DNA from: Candidatus Acidiflorens stordalenmirensis
Lineage (GTDB): Bacteria; Acidobacteriota; Terriglobia; Terriglobales; Acidobacteriaceae
Length of the DNA: 64,000 nucleotides
Assembly (NCBI GenBank): GCA_003139995.1
Contig: PLIC01000132.1
Coordinates: 4,900-68,899 of the forward strand
Direction: 5' to 3'
The notes beneath the pieces are model-generated. The model was not told where the DNA came from. It ran no database searches and saw only the letters and a program-made list of their open reading frames with translations. The translations under genes were made by a program, and so were the position numbers. Below, piece by piece: positions 48,298-58,707 of the stretch; position 1 is the first letter of the stretch; each line of letters begins with the position of its first letter.

Positions 48298-49443
48298 GCG
48301 GTGTGTTGCAAGTGCTCCTGGTTGCCGTTATCATCCAGGCTGAAGTTGAGAATCCCAACCAGGGAGTCAATTCTGTTCGAAGCAAAGTGTCCGCGGTCCC
48401 TCAAGCTCGCACACCGGGAGATCGGAAGCAATTGTCCAATTTACATTGTGGCCGAGCTGTCGGCGAATCATCGCCAGGACTTTGATCAGGCGGTCCGGAT
48501 TCTTCGAGCCGCCAAGGACGCTGGCGCGGATGCGCTTAAGCTCCAGACCTACACGGCCGACACGATCACGCTGCGCAGCGACAGAGAATGTTTTCGGATT
48601 GCGGGCGGCACGCTGTGGGATGGCCGCACTCTTCACGACCTCTACCAGGAGGCATTTACGCCCTGGGAGTGGCAGCCGAAACTGAAAGAGATCGCGGACG
48701 AACTGGGGCTGCAGTTGTTTTCGAGCGCGTTTGACGATAGCGCCGTCGACTTTCTCGAACAGATGAATGTTCCCGCGCACAAGGTGGCGTCGTTTGAACT
48801 GGTGGACATCGGCTTGATCCAGAAGATGGCCCGCACCGGGAAGCCGATGATTATGTCGACCGGCATGGCCAGCGAAGACGAAATCTCGGAAGCGGTCGAG
48901 GCGGCGCGCGGGGCAGGTGCGACTCAGATTGCGCTGTTGAAGTGCACGAGCGCCTACCCGGCGCCGCCGGAGGAAGCGAACCTGCTCACGATCCCAGAAC
49001 TGGCGCGCCGTTTTGATTGTCCGGTGGGGCTTTCCGATCACACGATGGGAATCGCGGTGCCAGTCGTTGCCGTGACGCTCGGAGCGTGCATCATTGAGAA
49101 GCATCTTTGCCTGCGACGGGCGGATGGGGGGCCGGACGGTGCGTTCTCACTCGAACCCCAGGAATTCAAGGCGATGGTAGAGGCGGTGCGCACAGCCGAA
49201 AAAGCTCTTGGCGCGGTCCAGTTTGCCTCCGGACCGCGGGAGGCCAACAGCCTCAAGTTTCGGCGCTCGCTGTTTGTGGTCGAAGATATAAAGAAGGGCG
49301 AGTCATTTACGAAACAGAATGTGCGTTCGATTCGTCCGGCGGATGGATTGCACCCGCGGCACTTCAAGGAAGTTCTGGGAAAGCGAGCGGCCTGCGACGT
49401 GGAGCGGGGAACTCCGCTGAGTTGGGCGCTGGTGGCGGGCTAA
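48292..49443 (+). CDS. pseI: Pseudaminic acid synthase (start uncertain)
   Basis: IYIVAELSANHRQDFDQAVRILRAAKDAGADALKLQTYTADTITL; GLSDHTMG; C-terminal SAF-like domain; N-terminal ~45 aa not convincing. Confidence 0.92.
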   Translation: MHAVCCKCSWLPLSSRLKLRIPTRESILFEAKCPRSLKLAHREIGSNCPIYIVAELSANHRQDFDQAVRILRAAKDAGADALKLQTYTADTITLRSDRECFRIAGGTLWDGRTLHDLYQEAFTPWEWQPKLKEIADELGLQLFSSAFDDSAVDFLEQMNVPAHKVASFELVDIGLIQKMARTGKPMIMSTGMASEDEISEAVEAARGAGATQIALLKCTSAYPAPPEEANLLTIPELARRFDCPVGLSDHTMGIAVPVVAVTLGACIIEKHLCLRRADGGPDGAFSLEPQEFKAMVEAVRTAEKALGAVQFASGPREANSLKFRRSLFVVEDIKKGESFTKQNVRSIRPADGLHPRHFKEVLGKRAACDVERGTPLSWALVAG

Positions 49444-49564
49444 GAATTGTCGACGCTGAACCCCTAAAGGTATCTGATTTCCCGTAGAGACGCGGCTTGC
49501 CGCCTCTGAGATGAGGCAAGCTCCGTCTTTACAGAGCGACACCCCGATGCGAAGCCGGCATCTT

Positions 49565-51379
49565 ATGCGAGTTCTCCTCTTACATCACGACGATGACTTC
49601 CTCGGTTCGTGGGCACGTCAGCATTGGGATTCGGTGATCGACCTGGGGCGAGCCCCAAAATCGCTTTATGACGAACGGAGTGCTGCGCTGGGCTGTCCGG
49701 TCTTCAGTATTTTCGACCTTGCCGTCGAAGTTGAGGACCTGCAGATTTGGCGTCACCTGCTTGAACCCGGCATGGGACGCGTTGTGGACCGATTGGGCAT
49801 CGACTGGTGGGACGTGATCAGTGTGATTCTGCAGCCGGAATTGCAGGACGTGCGGCTCGCGCTTCGGCTGGCCGAGAAACTCAAAGGATGTCGAACGCTG
49901 GTTGCAAGCCGGCCGTCGGTGACAGCGGAAGCTGTGCGACTTCAATTGGGAATACCGCTGCAGGTGATGCACCGGGAACTGCGGAAGCGTCTGCTGCGCA
50001 GCGTTCTGCGGCGCGGCAGTGCGCTAGCGAACCTTGGCTTCGAACAATTGCTGCAGGTGGTGTACGACAAGTACGATCCGCACTACCGCTGGCGAAGGAA
50101 ACTGGCGGGGGGACCGATGCAGTCGTCGGCGCAATCGTGGAAATGGAGATCGGAAGAAAAATGGGAGCCGCTAGTGCTGCTTCCGACGGCCTATTCCAAT
50201 GTCACGAAAACCGCGCTCAGTTACGCCGAAATCTTGCCCGGGCAGAAATTTCTCCTGGTTTTCGCCCGCGAGTCTGCAGCGGTCTCGCCGATTCCGTCGA
50301 ATGTTGAGACAGCGAGTCTGGCGGGTTTCGCAACGAAAGGGTGCGACAAGCATGAATTGCAGGAACTTGAAGCCAGCTGGAAACAGATGGAGCAGTTGCT
50401 CGAAGAACATCCGGCATTCAGATTGCCGGTTCAGCTCCGAATCTTGAAAAAAGGGCCGCGCTGGTTGCGGTGGGGGCTCACGGTTCGCGATGCCTGGATC
50501 CGGGTCCTGGAGACGCGTCCGGTGGTGGGCTGTCTGAGCGGCGACGATTCGAATCCATACACGCGGATTCCTCTGCTGCTGGCCGAGCAGCGGGGAATTT
50601 CGGCAGTTGCGTGTCATCACGGAGCGCTCGATTGCGGCATGGCATATAAGAATCTACGGTTTTCGAATTATCTGGCCAAAGGCGAGATGGAGCGTGACTA
50701 TCTGGAACGCATTTGCGGCGTCGATGCGGGCCGGATTCGGATCGGCGCGGCGTCGTCTCCACCGCGAGAGAATGCTTCCGTGTGGAGTGAACGCGCTCCC
50801 TCGATCACGTTTTTCACCGAGCCATATGAAACGGATTTGTGGCGGGTGGAGGCGATCTATCGAGAGGTGTTGCCACGCCTCTGTGCGGCAGCCCGCGGGT
50901 CGGGCAAGACTGTGGTTTTGAAGCTGCATCCGTTTGAGAGCGCCCGGCAGAGGCTGAGGTTGGTGAAAAGAGTTTTGAGCGAGGGCGACCGGAAGTTGGT
51001 GAGCTTGACGGATGCGCCACTGTCTCGCGAGATTTTTCAGCACACATGGTGCGCGGTGACGGTCGAATCGACGGTGGCTTTCGAATGTGCGTCGGTCGGG
51101 ATCCCCGCTTTTCTGTGCGGATGGTTGCGGCATGCTTACGCCGGATATGCTCCGCAATATGTGCGCTTCGGCGTGGGACGGATGCTTGAATTTCCGGATG
51201 ACCTGCTGCGCATTCCAGATATGTTGCGTGCGATTATACCCAACTCGGACACTGCATGCCGGCTGGTGCAGGCGATTTCTCCGGAGGCGCTGTCAGAAGT
51301 TCTCTGCCAGCCACAGGCGAGCGGTTTGAGGTCAGTATGCAAGAGTGCGATGTTCAAAGGCGGCGAAGCGAGGGTGTAA
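49565..51379 (+). CDS. Polysaccharide biosynthesis / glycosyltransferase-like protein
   Basis: Start MRVLLLHHDDDFLGSW; C-terminal SITFFTEPYE..VVLKLHPFES..CAVTVESTVAFECASVGIPAFLCGWLRH capsule-type signature. Confidence 0.65.
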   Translation: MRVLLLHHDDDFLGSWARQHWDSVIDLGRAPKSLYDERSAALGCPVFSIFDLAVEVEDLQIWRHLLEPGMGRVVDRLGIDWWDVISVILQPELQDVRLALRLAEKLKGCRTLVASRPSVTAEAVRLQLGIPLQVMHRELRKRLLRSVLRRGSALANLGFEQLLQVVYDKYDPHYRWRRKLAGGPMQSSAQSWKWRSEEKWEPLVLLPTAYSNVTKTALSYAEILPGQKFLLVFARESAAVSPIPSNVETASLAGFATKGCDKHELQELEASWKQMEQLLEEHPAFRLPVQLRILKKGPRWLRWGLTVRDAWIRVLETRPVVGCLSGDDSNPYTRIPLLLAEQRGISAVACHHGALDCGMAYKNLRFSNYLAKGEMERDYLERICGVDAGRIRIGAASSPPRENASVWSERAPSITFFTEPYETDLWRVEAIYREVLPRLCAAARGSGKTVVLKLHPFESARQRLRLVKRVLSEGDRKLVSLTDAPLSREIFQHTWCAVTVESTVAFECASVGIPAFLCGWLRHAYAGYAPQYVRFGVGRMLEFPDDLLRIPDMLRAIIPNSDTACRLVQAISPEALSEVLCQPQASGLRSVCKSAMFKGGEARV

Positions 51380-51394
51380 CCCACAAGAATCTTC

Positions 51395-51514
51395 ATGATC
51401 ACGGCATTCACTCCCTCGTTCGCGGATGAAGCGAACACGAACGCGCAGAACCTGACCGCGAAAGAGATCGTAAACCGTCTTCCGACATACACCCGCGAAG
51501 GAATTTGCGCATAG
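51395..51514 (+). pseudogene. N-terminal fragment of a glycosyltransferase
   Basis: MITAFTPSFADEANTNAQNLTAKEIVNRLPTYTREGICA*; resembles VDADNTNAQSLNVREIALRLD of the GT at 59032. Confidence 0.6.
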
Positions 51515-51662
51515 CGGTACTGAAGAACTACCGGAAGACGCCGAGTTGCGGCCGCGCTGGAACAAGGCTTTACTTATAGGTTCTCTTTGGGGCGCAAGCG
51601 ATTCCTCTTTCTGGATCAGGCGAAGGATTTAGCGATGTCCCCAGATCCTGCGAACGTAACCG

Positions 51663-53327
51663 GTGTACCTTCACGGTAACGGAAAAACTTTAGCTGGTCG
51701 ACGGAGATTGCCAAATTTGATGAAGGTTCCTTGCAGCGAGACCGATACCTCACCGCCCCCGAACTCGACCGGGATGGCGCCCGATGTTCTTCGCCTGGAG
51801 TTCCGGCGCAACCTTGGCCACATCTCCCGCCAGTCCGCCGTGTTCTTCGTCGGCACTCTCTTTACGATGGCGGCGGGTTACCTGGTCAAAATCTATGTGG
51901 CCCGTGTGCTGGGCGCCGAGCAGCTAGGGCTGTATGCGCTCGGCATGACACTGGTGAGCCTCACGCAACTGGTGGGCGTGTCGGGACTACCCGCGACCGC
52001 CGCGCGCTACGTCGCTGTCTACAACCGAACCGGGAGAATGGACGAATTGCGCGGATTCCTGACCCGGAGTGTCGGCACGGTAACCTCTCTGAACCTGGTT
52101 CTATCCATTGGCCTGGCATTCGGCGGATCCTGGATTGCGCGGACGTTCTACCACGCTCCCAACCTTGGACAGTACATGCCGCTCTTTGCGGCCCTCGTTT
52201 TTCTTGGCTCGCTTAACATCTTCTACTGCCAGATTCTCGGAGGCTTCAAGGATGTTGCCAAACGCACCGTGATCACCAGTTTCATCGGGAGTCCGCTGGT
52301 GATAGCTGTCACTGTGCTGTTGCTTGCCTTGGGCACGGGAATGTGGGGTTATCTCGCGGCCCAGATCGTCACTTCGTTGGTGGTGGTCGTACTGCTCGTG
52401 GTGGTCGCATCGAAGCTAACGCCCGCAGCCGCTCGTTTTTCCTTCTCCGCTTTGCCCCCGCTTGATCCCGAAGTCAGGTCTTTCGCGGCAGCAGCTTTCG
52501 GAATGGCCGCGCTCGATTTTCTCGTATCCCAGGCCGACAAGATCCTACTGGGACTTTACCTGAATCCGCGAGTTGTTGGCATCTATGTACTTGCTTCCAC
52601 CCTTTCGGCGTTCATTCCGATAGTTCTGCAGTCGGTGAATCAGATTCTTGCTCCCGTCATCGCAGACCTGCACGCGCAAGGGCGGCAGGACGTTCTGCAA
52701 AAGCTCTTCCAGACACTTACCAAGTGGATTTTGGGATCCACAGCCCCCTTGGCCTTCGTTGTTATCATTTTCGCTCCCAAGTTGATGCGTATTTTCGGGG
52801 CGGATTTCGAGGTGGGGTGGCCCGTGCTCGTCATCGGAGCAATCGGGCAACTGGTGAACTGCGGCGTCGGGTCCGTGGGAAACCTTCTGCTCATGTCCGG
52901 GAATCAGAGGCGGCTCATCAAGGTCCAGTTCGCGATGGCCATCGTCTCCGTTGTGGTGAACATCTCTCTCATCCCGATATTGGGTATGGTGGGAGCGGCT
53001 CTGGCGGCTGCCTGCGTCAACGTGGTCAGCAACCTGTGGAATCTCTCCGAGGTTCGCAAATCGCTGCGGATCTCCCCGTATAATCGAGGGTACTTCGCGC
53101 TCCTGATTCCAACCGCGGTCCTGGCCGTAGTGTTAGCAGCACTGCGTATGGTCACAGGTTCAATGGCTCATCAGTGGGCCGTGATTTTGTTCGCGTTGCT
53201 GCTGTCTTATTCGCTGTTCGGTAGGTTGGCCATTACATACGCGTTGGATTCTGACGACCGTATGATCGCGCGGAGCGCGTGGTCGCAATTGCGCGGTGGT
53301 TTGCGGAAACTGGGAGTGGAAGCGTGA
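51663..53327 (+). CDS. Oligosaccharide flippase (Wzx/MATE-like)
   Basis: FFVGTLFTMAAGYLVKIYVARVLGAEQLGLYALGMTLVSL; polytopic ~500 aa; start may be MKVPCSETD at 51720. Confidence 0.9.
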   Translation: MYLHGNGKTLAGRRRLPNLMKVPCSETDTSPPPNSTGMAPDVLRLEFRRNLGHISRQSAVFFVGTLFTMAAGYLVKIYVARVLGAEQLGLYALGMTLVSLTQLVGVSGLPATAARYVAVYNRTGRMDELRGFLTRSVGTVTSLNLVLSIGLAFGGSWIARTFYHAPNLGQYMPLFAALVFLGSLNIFYCQILGGFKDVAKRTVITSFIGSPLVIAVTVLLLALGTGMWGYLAAQIVTSLVVVVLLVVVASKLTPAAARFSFSALPPLDPEVRSFAAAAFGMAALDFLVSQADKILLGLYLNPRVVGIYVLASTLSAFIPIVLQSVNQILAPVIADLHAQGRQDVLQKLFQTLTKWILGSTAPLAFVVIIFAPKLMRIFGADFEVGWPVLVIGAIGQLVNCGVGSVGNLLLMSGNQRRLIKVQFAMAIVSVVVNISLIPILGMVGAALAAACVNVVSNLWNLSEVRKSLRISPYNRGYFALLIPTAVLAVVLAALRMVTGSMAHQWAVILFALLLSYSLFGRLAITYALDSDDRMIARSAWSQLRGGLRKLGVEA

Positions 53328-53524
53328 TGACTCAAGTTCGGACAGTGAGCCTGCCGCAGGATCTTTGCGCGGAAGCGGAAAGGCAGTTTGGAAGCCGCTT
53401 TGATAACTTCGAAGCCCTGCTGACGTTTGTACTGCAGGAGATCACGAAGGTCGATGCCAGCCTTCTGGATCAGGCTGAACAGCAGATAATCGAACAGCGG
53501 CTGAAAGATCTAGGCTACCTTTGA
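53327..53524 (+). CDS. Small conserved protein preceding sulfatase-like gene
   Basis: 65 aa MTQVRTVSLPQDLCAEAERQFGSRFDNFEALLTFVLQEI; overlaps end of flippase gene. Confidence 0.7.
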   Translation: MTQVRTVSLPQDLCAEAERQFGSRFDNFEALLTFVLQEITKVDASLLDQAEQQIIEQRLKDLGYL

Positions 53525-53594
53525 AGCGTCTGTGAAATCACGCGGGGGCCACTAACAGAGGAAACTGAGAGTCTAGTTGATCAAACACTAGCGA

Positions 53595-55070
53595 ATGAAG
53601 CCACGATCTCTTGTTCTCGTCACAGTGGACTGCCTGCGAGCCGATCATGTCGGCTTTCTTGGATATTCGCGGCCCGTCACGCCCTTCCTGGATTCTCTGG
53701 CCGCTGAAAGTTTCGTAGTTCCCAATGCGATCGTGGGTGGTGTCCCTACGTACTATTCCTTCCCAGCGATTCTCGCCTCGCGATATCCGCTGGCGATGGG
53801 ACGGGACCTGGTCGGCCTTGTACCCGATGAAGTTTCGCTGCCCTCATACCTGAAGCAATCGGGATATATGACGGCTTCCTTCGTCGCCGCCAATCCATAT
53901 GTTTCCCGCAAGTTCGGCTACGGCCAGGCATTCGACACCTTCTGCGACTTCCTCGACCAGGAAATGGCAGCCGAAGCTACTTTTTACAGCAAACAGTCCC
54001 GCACCTTTCGCGCGGTGTTGAATCGGTCGATCGAGCGATTGAGCCGCAACCTCGGGCCCGTGGGAACGTTGTACGATGAGCTCTACTTCCGGTATTGCCA
54101 GCTAGCGGGCCCTTCGGTCCAATCGCTGGATTCGCTGCGACCTTTTCCATCCGCCGATGCTATTGTCGACCGCGCGCTGGAATGGGTAGGGTCGGTGTGC
54201 CCAAGTCCGTTCTTCCTCTGGCTACACTTGATGGATCCTCACGCCCCTTACTATCCGGCGGAGGAAGCTCTACGTGCGATCGGAGCCACCGCCGTGAGCC
54301 CGTCGCGCGCAAGGTACCTAAACTCATATTGGAATCGTCGGGATCTCGGGTCGAACCGGCTGAGAAGCCTCAGGGACGCAGTGATCGAACTCTATGATGG
54401 AAGCATCCGCTGGGTCGATATGCAGATGGCCCGCCTGGTGGATACATTGAAGGGTCTGCAGGTGTGGGATCAATCAGCGCTCGTTTTCACTGCTGACCAC
54501 GGAGAGGAGTTCTTAGAGCATGGCGCTCGTTTCCATGGTCCTTGGACTATGAAAGAGGAGCTGATACGAGTCCCGCTGTTGGTACGCGTCCCTGGCGTTT
54601 TCGGTCGCGAAGTGAGCAAGAAACCTTTCAGCCACTTGGATCTTGCGCCTACGCTGTTACACGCACTTGACCTTGCAGTGCCTCGCGAGTTTCAGGGACG
54701 CAGTGACTGGGGCGAGTGGAATCGTCGGGAGGGCTGGGAACGTCCCGCGGTCGTAGAGAGCACAGAGTGCATCAATCCTGACCAGCCCGAAGATCGACTC
54801 GCCTCGCGAGTTCTCTGCATCCGCGATTCCCGCTACAAACTGATCCTGCGCTTCGGTTGCGGACAGGAACAGCTGTTTGATCTCCATAGTGATCCTTCAG
54901 AGATGGCTCCTCTCCCGGCGGATATCGAGAAGCCGGTGCGACGTCGCTTGCTGGAGTATGCTCGCAGGCACATAGAAGGCGCACAGCGAATCGATAGCCG
55001 CAAGCATCGACTTCGTGCGCGATCGCGGGAGCTTCGCATCGTGCTCTCAAAATCGGCTCCCGCGGACTGA
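53595..55070 (+). CDS. Sulfatase/alkaline-phosphatase superfamily enzyme
   Basis: LVLVTVDCLRADHVGFLGYSRPVTPFLDSLA; LWLHLMDPHAPY; VFTADHGEEFLEHG. Confidence 0.9.
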   Translation: MKPRSLVLVTVDCLRADHVGFLGYSRPVTPFLDSLAAESFVVPNAIVGGVPTYYSFPAILASRYPLAMGRDLVGLVPDEVSLPSYLKQSGYMTASFVAANPYVSRKFGYGQAFDTFCDFLDQEMAAEATFYSKQSRTFRAVLNRSIERLSRNLGPVGTLYDELYFRYCQLAGPSVQSLDSLRPFPSADAIVDRALEWVGSVCPSPFFLWLHLMDPHAPYYPAEEALRAIGATAVSPSRARYLNSYWNRRDLGSNRLRSLRDAVIELYDGSIRWVDMQMARLVDTLKGLQVWDQSALVFTADHGEEFLEHGARFHGPWTMKEELIRVPLLVRVPGVFGREVSKKPFSHLDLAPTLLHALDLAVPREFQGRSDWGEWNRREGWERPAVVESTECINPDQPEDRLASRVLCIRDSRYKLILRFGCGQEQLFDLHSDPSEMAPLPADIEKPVRRRLLEYARRHIEGAQRIDSRKHRLRARSRELRIVLSKSAPAD

Positions 55071-55135
55071 CAACAATGCTGCCGCCCCGGTCTCGGGTCG
55101 GCCCATTGATTATCGGGAATTGAAATCTTATCTAC

Positions 55136-56290
55136 ATGACGAAATCCGTGGAGCGAAAACTGGCCGTTGCAGTTCTACTTTCGGGCCGTGAGAAATTCAG
55201 CTCGTATTACGGCGGAGCCCTCGCCCGTTGGACCTATGAGGCCTACCGACACCTGACGAGTGAATTGGATGTCAAAGTCTTCGGTTTTCCGACGCCGGCC
55301 GAGGACCTCTATCCACTCCCGCACGAAACAAGCCATTCTTGGAGACTCTGCAAAATAGCCCAGCGGATTCCTGTGGTCCGCCGCTACGAGGATCGGCTGT
55401 GGCTGAGCTCCCTAAGCCGACGCCTTCAGCAGGTTGACGTTGTGCATATCCATAACCGGCCACAGTGGGCGTTCATTTTGCGCCAGCTGGGTTTGCAGGG
55501 CAGGATTGTGGTCCACTTACAAAACGATCATCTTGGCCACTGGACCACGCCCATGCTGGACGCGCTGGCACCAGCCGTGGACGCGGTGGTTACCTGCAGC
55601 ACCTATCTGCGGGATACGTTCGCGCCTCGTTCATCAAGTCTGGCTCGCAAAACCCACGTTGTCTTCAACGGCGTAAACACCGAGGTTTCTCGCCCCTGTG
55701 AAAATCTTCGCGAACCCAAAACGATCCTTTTTGTGGGGCGCTTTGATCCGGAAAAGGGAGTTCTTCAGCTCGTGCGGGCATACGCACTGGTTCTGAAGGA
55801 CCATCCTGACGCAAAGCTAATCATCGGAGGCGGGACCGGCTTCGGGACGCATCACGAAACGCCCTATGTCAGCCAAGTGCAGGCAATGGCGCGGTCGATT
55901 CAGCAAAACTGCGGGGCAGCGATTCAGTTTACCGGATACATTCATCATGACAGAGACCTGCCGGCATGCTTTCAAAGAGCCAGCGTTTTTGCGTGCCCAT
56001 CGTTGTTCCAGGAACCATTCGGCTTGGTGAATGCGGAAGCCATGGCGTGCGCAACTGCTATAGTCGGATCGAACCGAGGTGGAATCCCGGAGGTGCTAGG
56101 CGATGCTGGAAAGGTCGTTGACCCGGAGAACGTAGAAGGATTTTCCAGTGCTCTTTCGGAACTTTTGGCGAACCCGGAGCGCCGTCGACAGTTGGGACAG
56201 GCGGGTTATCAGCGGGCCATTCAGACCTTCGATTGGAGAGTTGTGGCACAGAACTGGGCCGGCCTGTTGCGGCAGCTTGTGTGTAAGTGA
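55136..56290 (+). CDS. Glycosyltransferase family 4
   Basis: TILFVGRFDPEKGVLQLVRAYALV; PSLFQEPFGLVNAEAMACATAIVGSNRGGIPEVLGDAG. Confidence 0.93.
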   Translation: MTKSVERKLAVAVLLSGREKFSSYYGGALARWTYEAYRHLTSELDVKVFGFPTPAEDLYPLPHETSHSWRLCKIAQRIPVVRRYEDRLWLSSLSRRLQQVDVVHIHNRPQWAFILRQLGLQGRIVVHLQNDHLGHWTTPMLDALAPAVDAVVTCSTYLRDTFAPRSSSLARKTHVVFNGVNTEVSRPCENLREPKTILFVGRFDPEKGVLQLVRAYALVLKDHPDAKLIIGGGTGFGTHHETPYVSQVQAMARSIQQNCGAAIQFTGYIHHDRDLPACFQRASVFACPSLFQEPFGLVNAEAMACATAIVGSNRGGIPEVLGDAGKVVDPENVEGFSSALSELLANPERRRQLGQAGYQRAIQTFDWRVVAQNWAGLLRQLVCK

Positions 56291-56331
56291 CGGCGAAAGC
56301 CTCCGAATTGCTCAGCTGCTCGGAGCAACTC

Positions 56332-57147
56332 CTATGGCTGTGCTAGGGTTTGCAGGATGTTCTCTTGCACATATACTGCGTCGGCGAACAGCGCTCGACC
56401 TCCCCGATGGTAGATGGAAGACAGCCGGTACAAGCCAAAGCCCCGTTGCATCATTGCTGCATGTAGATCGGGGAAGACGGCGTCGCGGTCGTAGTGAGGT
56501 GTAAAGTTGACCTCCATGATCACTGACTTAGTTTTGTCCAAGCCCTCAGTCGAATGACGAATGACATCCATTTCCGCCCCCTGAATGTCGAGCTTCAGCA
56601 CGGAAACCTCTTGCTCGGATTCGACAAGTTCGTCGTAGCCGATGGTGCGGACTTCCACGTCGCCGATCACTTCCCACGACTTGCGCTGATATTCTCTTCC
56701 GATATCGGTTCGCGGACGAAGAAGGGAAGAGCTCGCGGGATGTTGGAGCCGATGAAACGTGCTGGTTCCCGCACCCGCTGCCAGCGCGGCATCAACTACG
56801 GTGACACGCCCGGAGTTGAGGAATTTGCTTTTGAGCGCGTGCACCAGTTTCGGTTCGCACTCGACAGCGATGATACGTTCCGGAGCAAAGACATCGAGCA
56901 CGGCATTAGTCCAACTGCCTTCGTGGGCTCCCGCGTCGACGCAGGTGCGTAGCGATGAAGTGATCTCCTTCGGAAGGAGGTTGAGGCGGGCATCACAGAA
57001 AGCCCGATGTCTTCGCGAGGGAAGCGACATCCAGTTGGCTTGGGAAGCGGTAAAGCCCTGCCGCATAAAGTCATGTCTGCGCACCGAGTACTCGCAGAGT
57101 CCATGCGGTAATATCTGTTTCACAAGGGTCTTCAGCGAATCGTTCAC
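56332..57147 (-). CDS. FkbM family methyltransferase
   Basis: CVDAGAHEGSWTNAVLDVFAPERIIAVECEP; VSVLKLDIQGAEMDVIRHS; likely GTG start at VNDSLKTL. Confidence 0.85.
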   Translation of the reverse strand: MNDSLKTLVKQILPHGLCEYSVRRHDFMRQGFTASQANWMSLPSRRHRAFCDARLNLLPKEITSSLRTCVDAGAHEGSWTNAVLDVFAPERIIAVECEPKLVHALKSKFLNSGRVTVVDAALAAGAGTSTFHRLQHPASSSLLRPRTDIGREYQRKSWEVIGDVEVRTIGYDELVESEQEVSVLKLDIQGAEMDVIRHSTEGLDKTKSVIMEVNFTPHYDRDAVFPDLHAAMMQRGFGLYRLSSIYHRGGRALFADAVYVQENILQTLAQP

Positions 57148-57405
57148 TCCCCTGGAGTTTAGCGCATCCGAGATTGTGGACGAAAGCAGCGCGTGGACTG
57201 GCCTGTGGTGTCGGACATATCCCACATTTCTTCTTTGAGCTCTGGGCAAACTCGCCGTATGATGATGGCAACAGCCGGAGGCACGTGGCTCAGAGCAACA
57301 CAAACGCCGTGGAGGCCCCGACTCAGTGGGTAAGAAACACCATCAGCCCTCAGCTCACGCTTATTCCGTCTTTGAAGACTGATTTTCAAGCCTCTCGCGT
57401 CACCT

Positions 57406-57425
57406 CCGACCGTGGTCGGTTTTTT
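57406..57425 (+). terminator. Rho-independent terminator-like hairpin
   Basis: CCGACC-GT-GGTCGG followed by TTTTTT; no + strand gene ends directly upstream. Confidence 0.5.
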
Positions 57426-57682
57426 GGTGCGTGAGTGGATGAGCGTTTGGCAGTGGGTCTATTTATCGTCGAAAGCATCATGTAAGCTCGACGGCGCAAG
57501 AACGTCGAGTTAGGGCTGCCGGATCTGCTGCGACAAAGCGCCTAAAATCGCTTGGCAATGTCAGAAGTGGCGAGATGATTTCCTGAACGAACGAGCACAC
57601 GTGATTGTGATTCGGATGGGGATCGAGAGTTTGCAGACCAGCCTAGAATCTCCCGTACCGGAATGGAGACACTCATAGAGCC

Positions 57683-58707
57683 ATGAAGCGGATTTCCTCA
57701 TTAGAGATGGATTGCGTGCAATTTCCATTACGGCTGTAGTCGTAGGGCACATAGCGAAAGCACTTCATTCAACCGCTCTGTGGGGAGCATTCGGGAACAC
57801 CGGGGTGAGGATTTTCTTCGTAATCTCGGGATATTTAATTACGAAACTTCTAATCAGCGAGTATGGCCGAACATCAAGCATCAGCTTGCGTGAGTTCTAT
57901 ATTCGTCGTGCGTACCGTATATTGCCTGCCGGATTCGCGTTTATCGCTGTGGCCGTCATCATAGATTGGCACCAGATGACTTGGTATCACGTTGCATCGG
58001 TGGCCTTCTATTTGGCTTGCTACGACTATACCGCTCCTTGGATTTTCGGCCACCTCTGGTCACTGAGCGTAGAGGAGCAGTTCTACTTGTTGTGGCCCGG
58101 CGTGCTGAAGCGCTGGCACAGACACCGCATTGGAATTTTACTTGGTGTCATGGCGTTTTCGCCTCTTTTGCGCTTGGTACTCTATTACTTCAAGGTTCCT
58201 GCCGGAGGAGATGGTCTCTTTCCGGTGGTGGCCGACAACCTGGCGATCGGATGCTTGCTCGCGATACTCGAACCACGGATTCCAAAAATCCCCGGCTACG
58301 CTGCAATGGCCATGACACTGGCGGTTGTGTGTATTCCATTCTATCCGGCCCGAACGGTGCCTCGTACTGTGTTTGCGCTTTTCGTCCTGCACCCACTGTT
58401 CTACGCATCCGTCGCCGCTGTGACCTTGCACGTAACCCGACGACCTTATCGTTTTCTCAATTGCCGGCCGATCGAATGGCTAGGGCGGATCAGCTATAGC
58501 CTGTATCTTTGGCAGGAGCCCTTCTGCCCAAATCCAAGATTTCGACCCGGGTACGCGATACTGTTTGCACTTACTGCTGCTTGTGTGTCTTATTACGCGA
58601 TTGAGAGGCCGGCTCTGAATTTGCGTGATAGACGGACCAAGGGCGGCGGAACCCAGGTTCCAGAAACGGTCCTCGCCGAGCCTGCCTCGGGAGTTTCTGT
58701 CCGTTAA
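57683..58707 (+). CDS. Acyltransferase family 3 (OafA/YrhL-like), apparent 2-nt frameshift at 57704
   Basis: MKRISSL + DGLRAISITAVVVGH frames join if GA (57704-57705) is removed; VRIFFVISGYLITKLLISE; WSLSVEEQFYLLWP. Confidence 0.8.

Noticed and set aside
57330-57425. tRNA-like tail near the terminator hairpin
   Set aside because: No T-loop GTTCRA motif, acceptor pairing or CCA end could be assembled; called only terminator-like.
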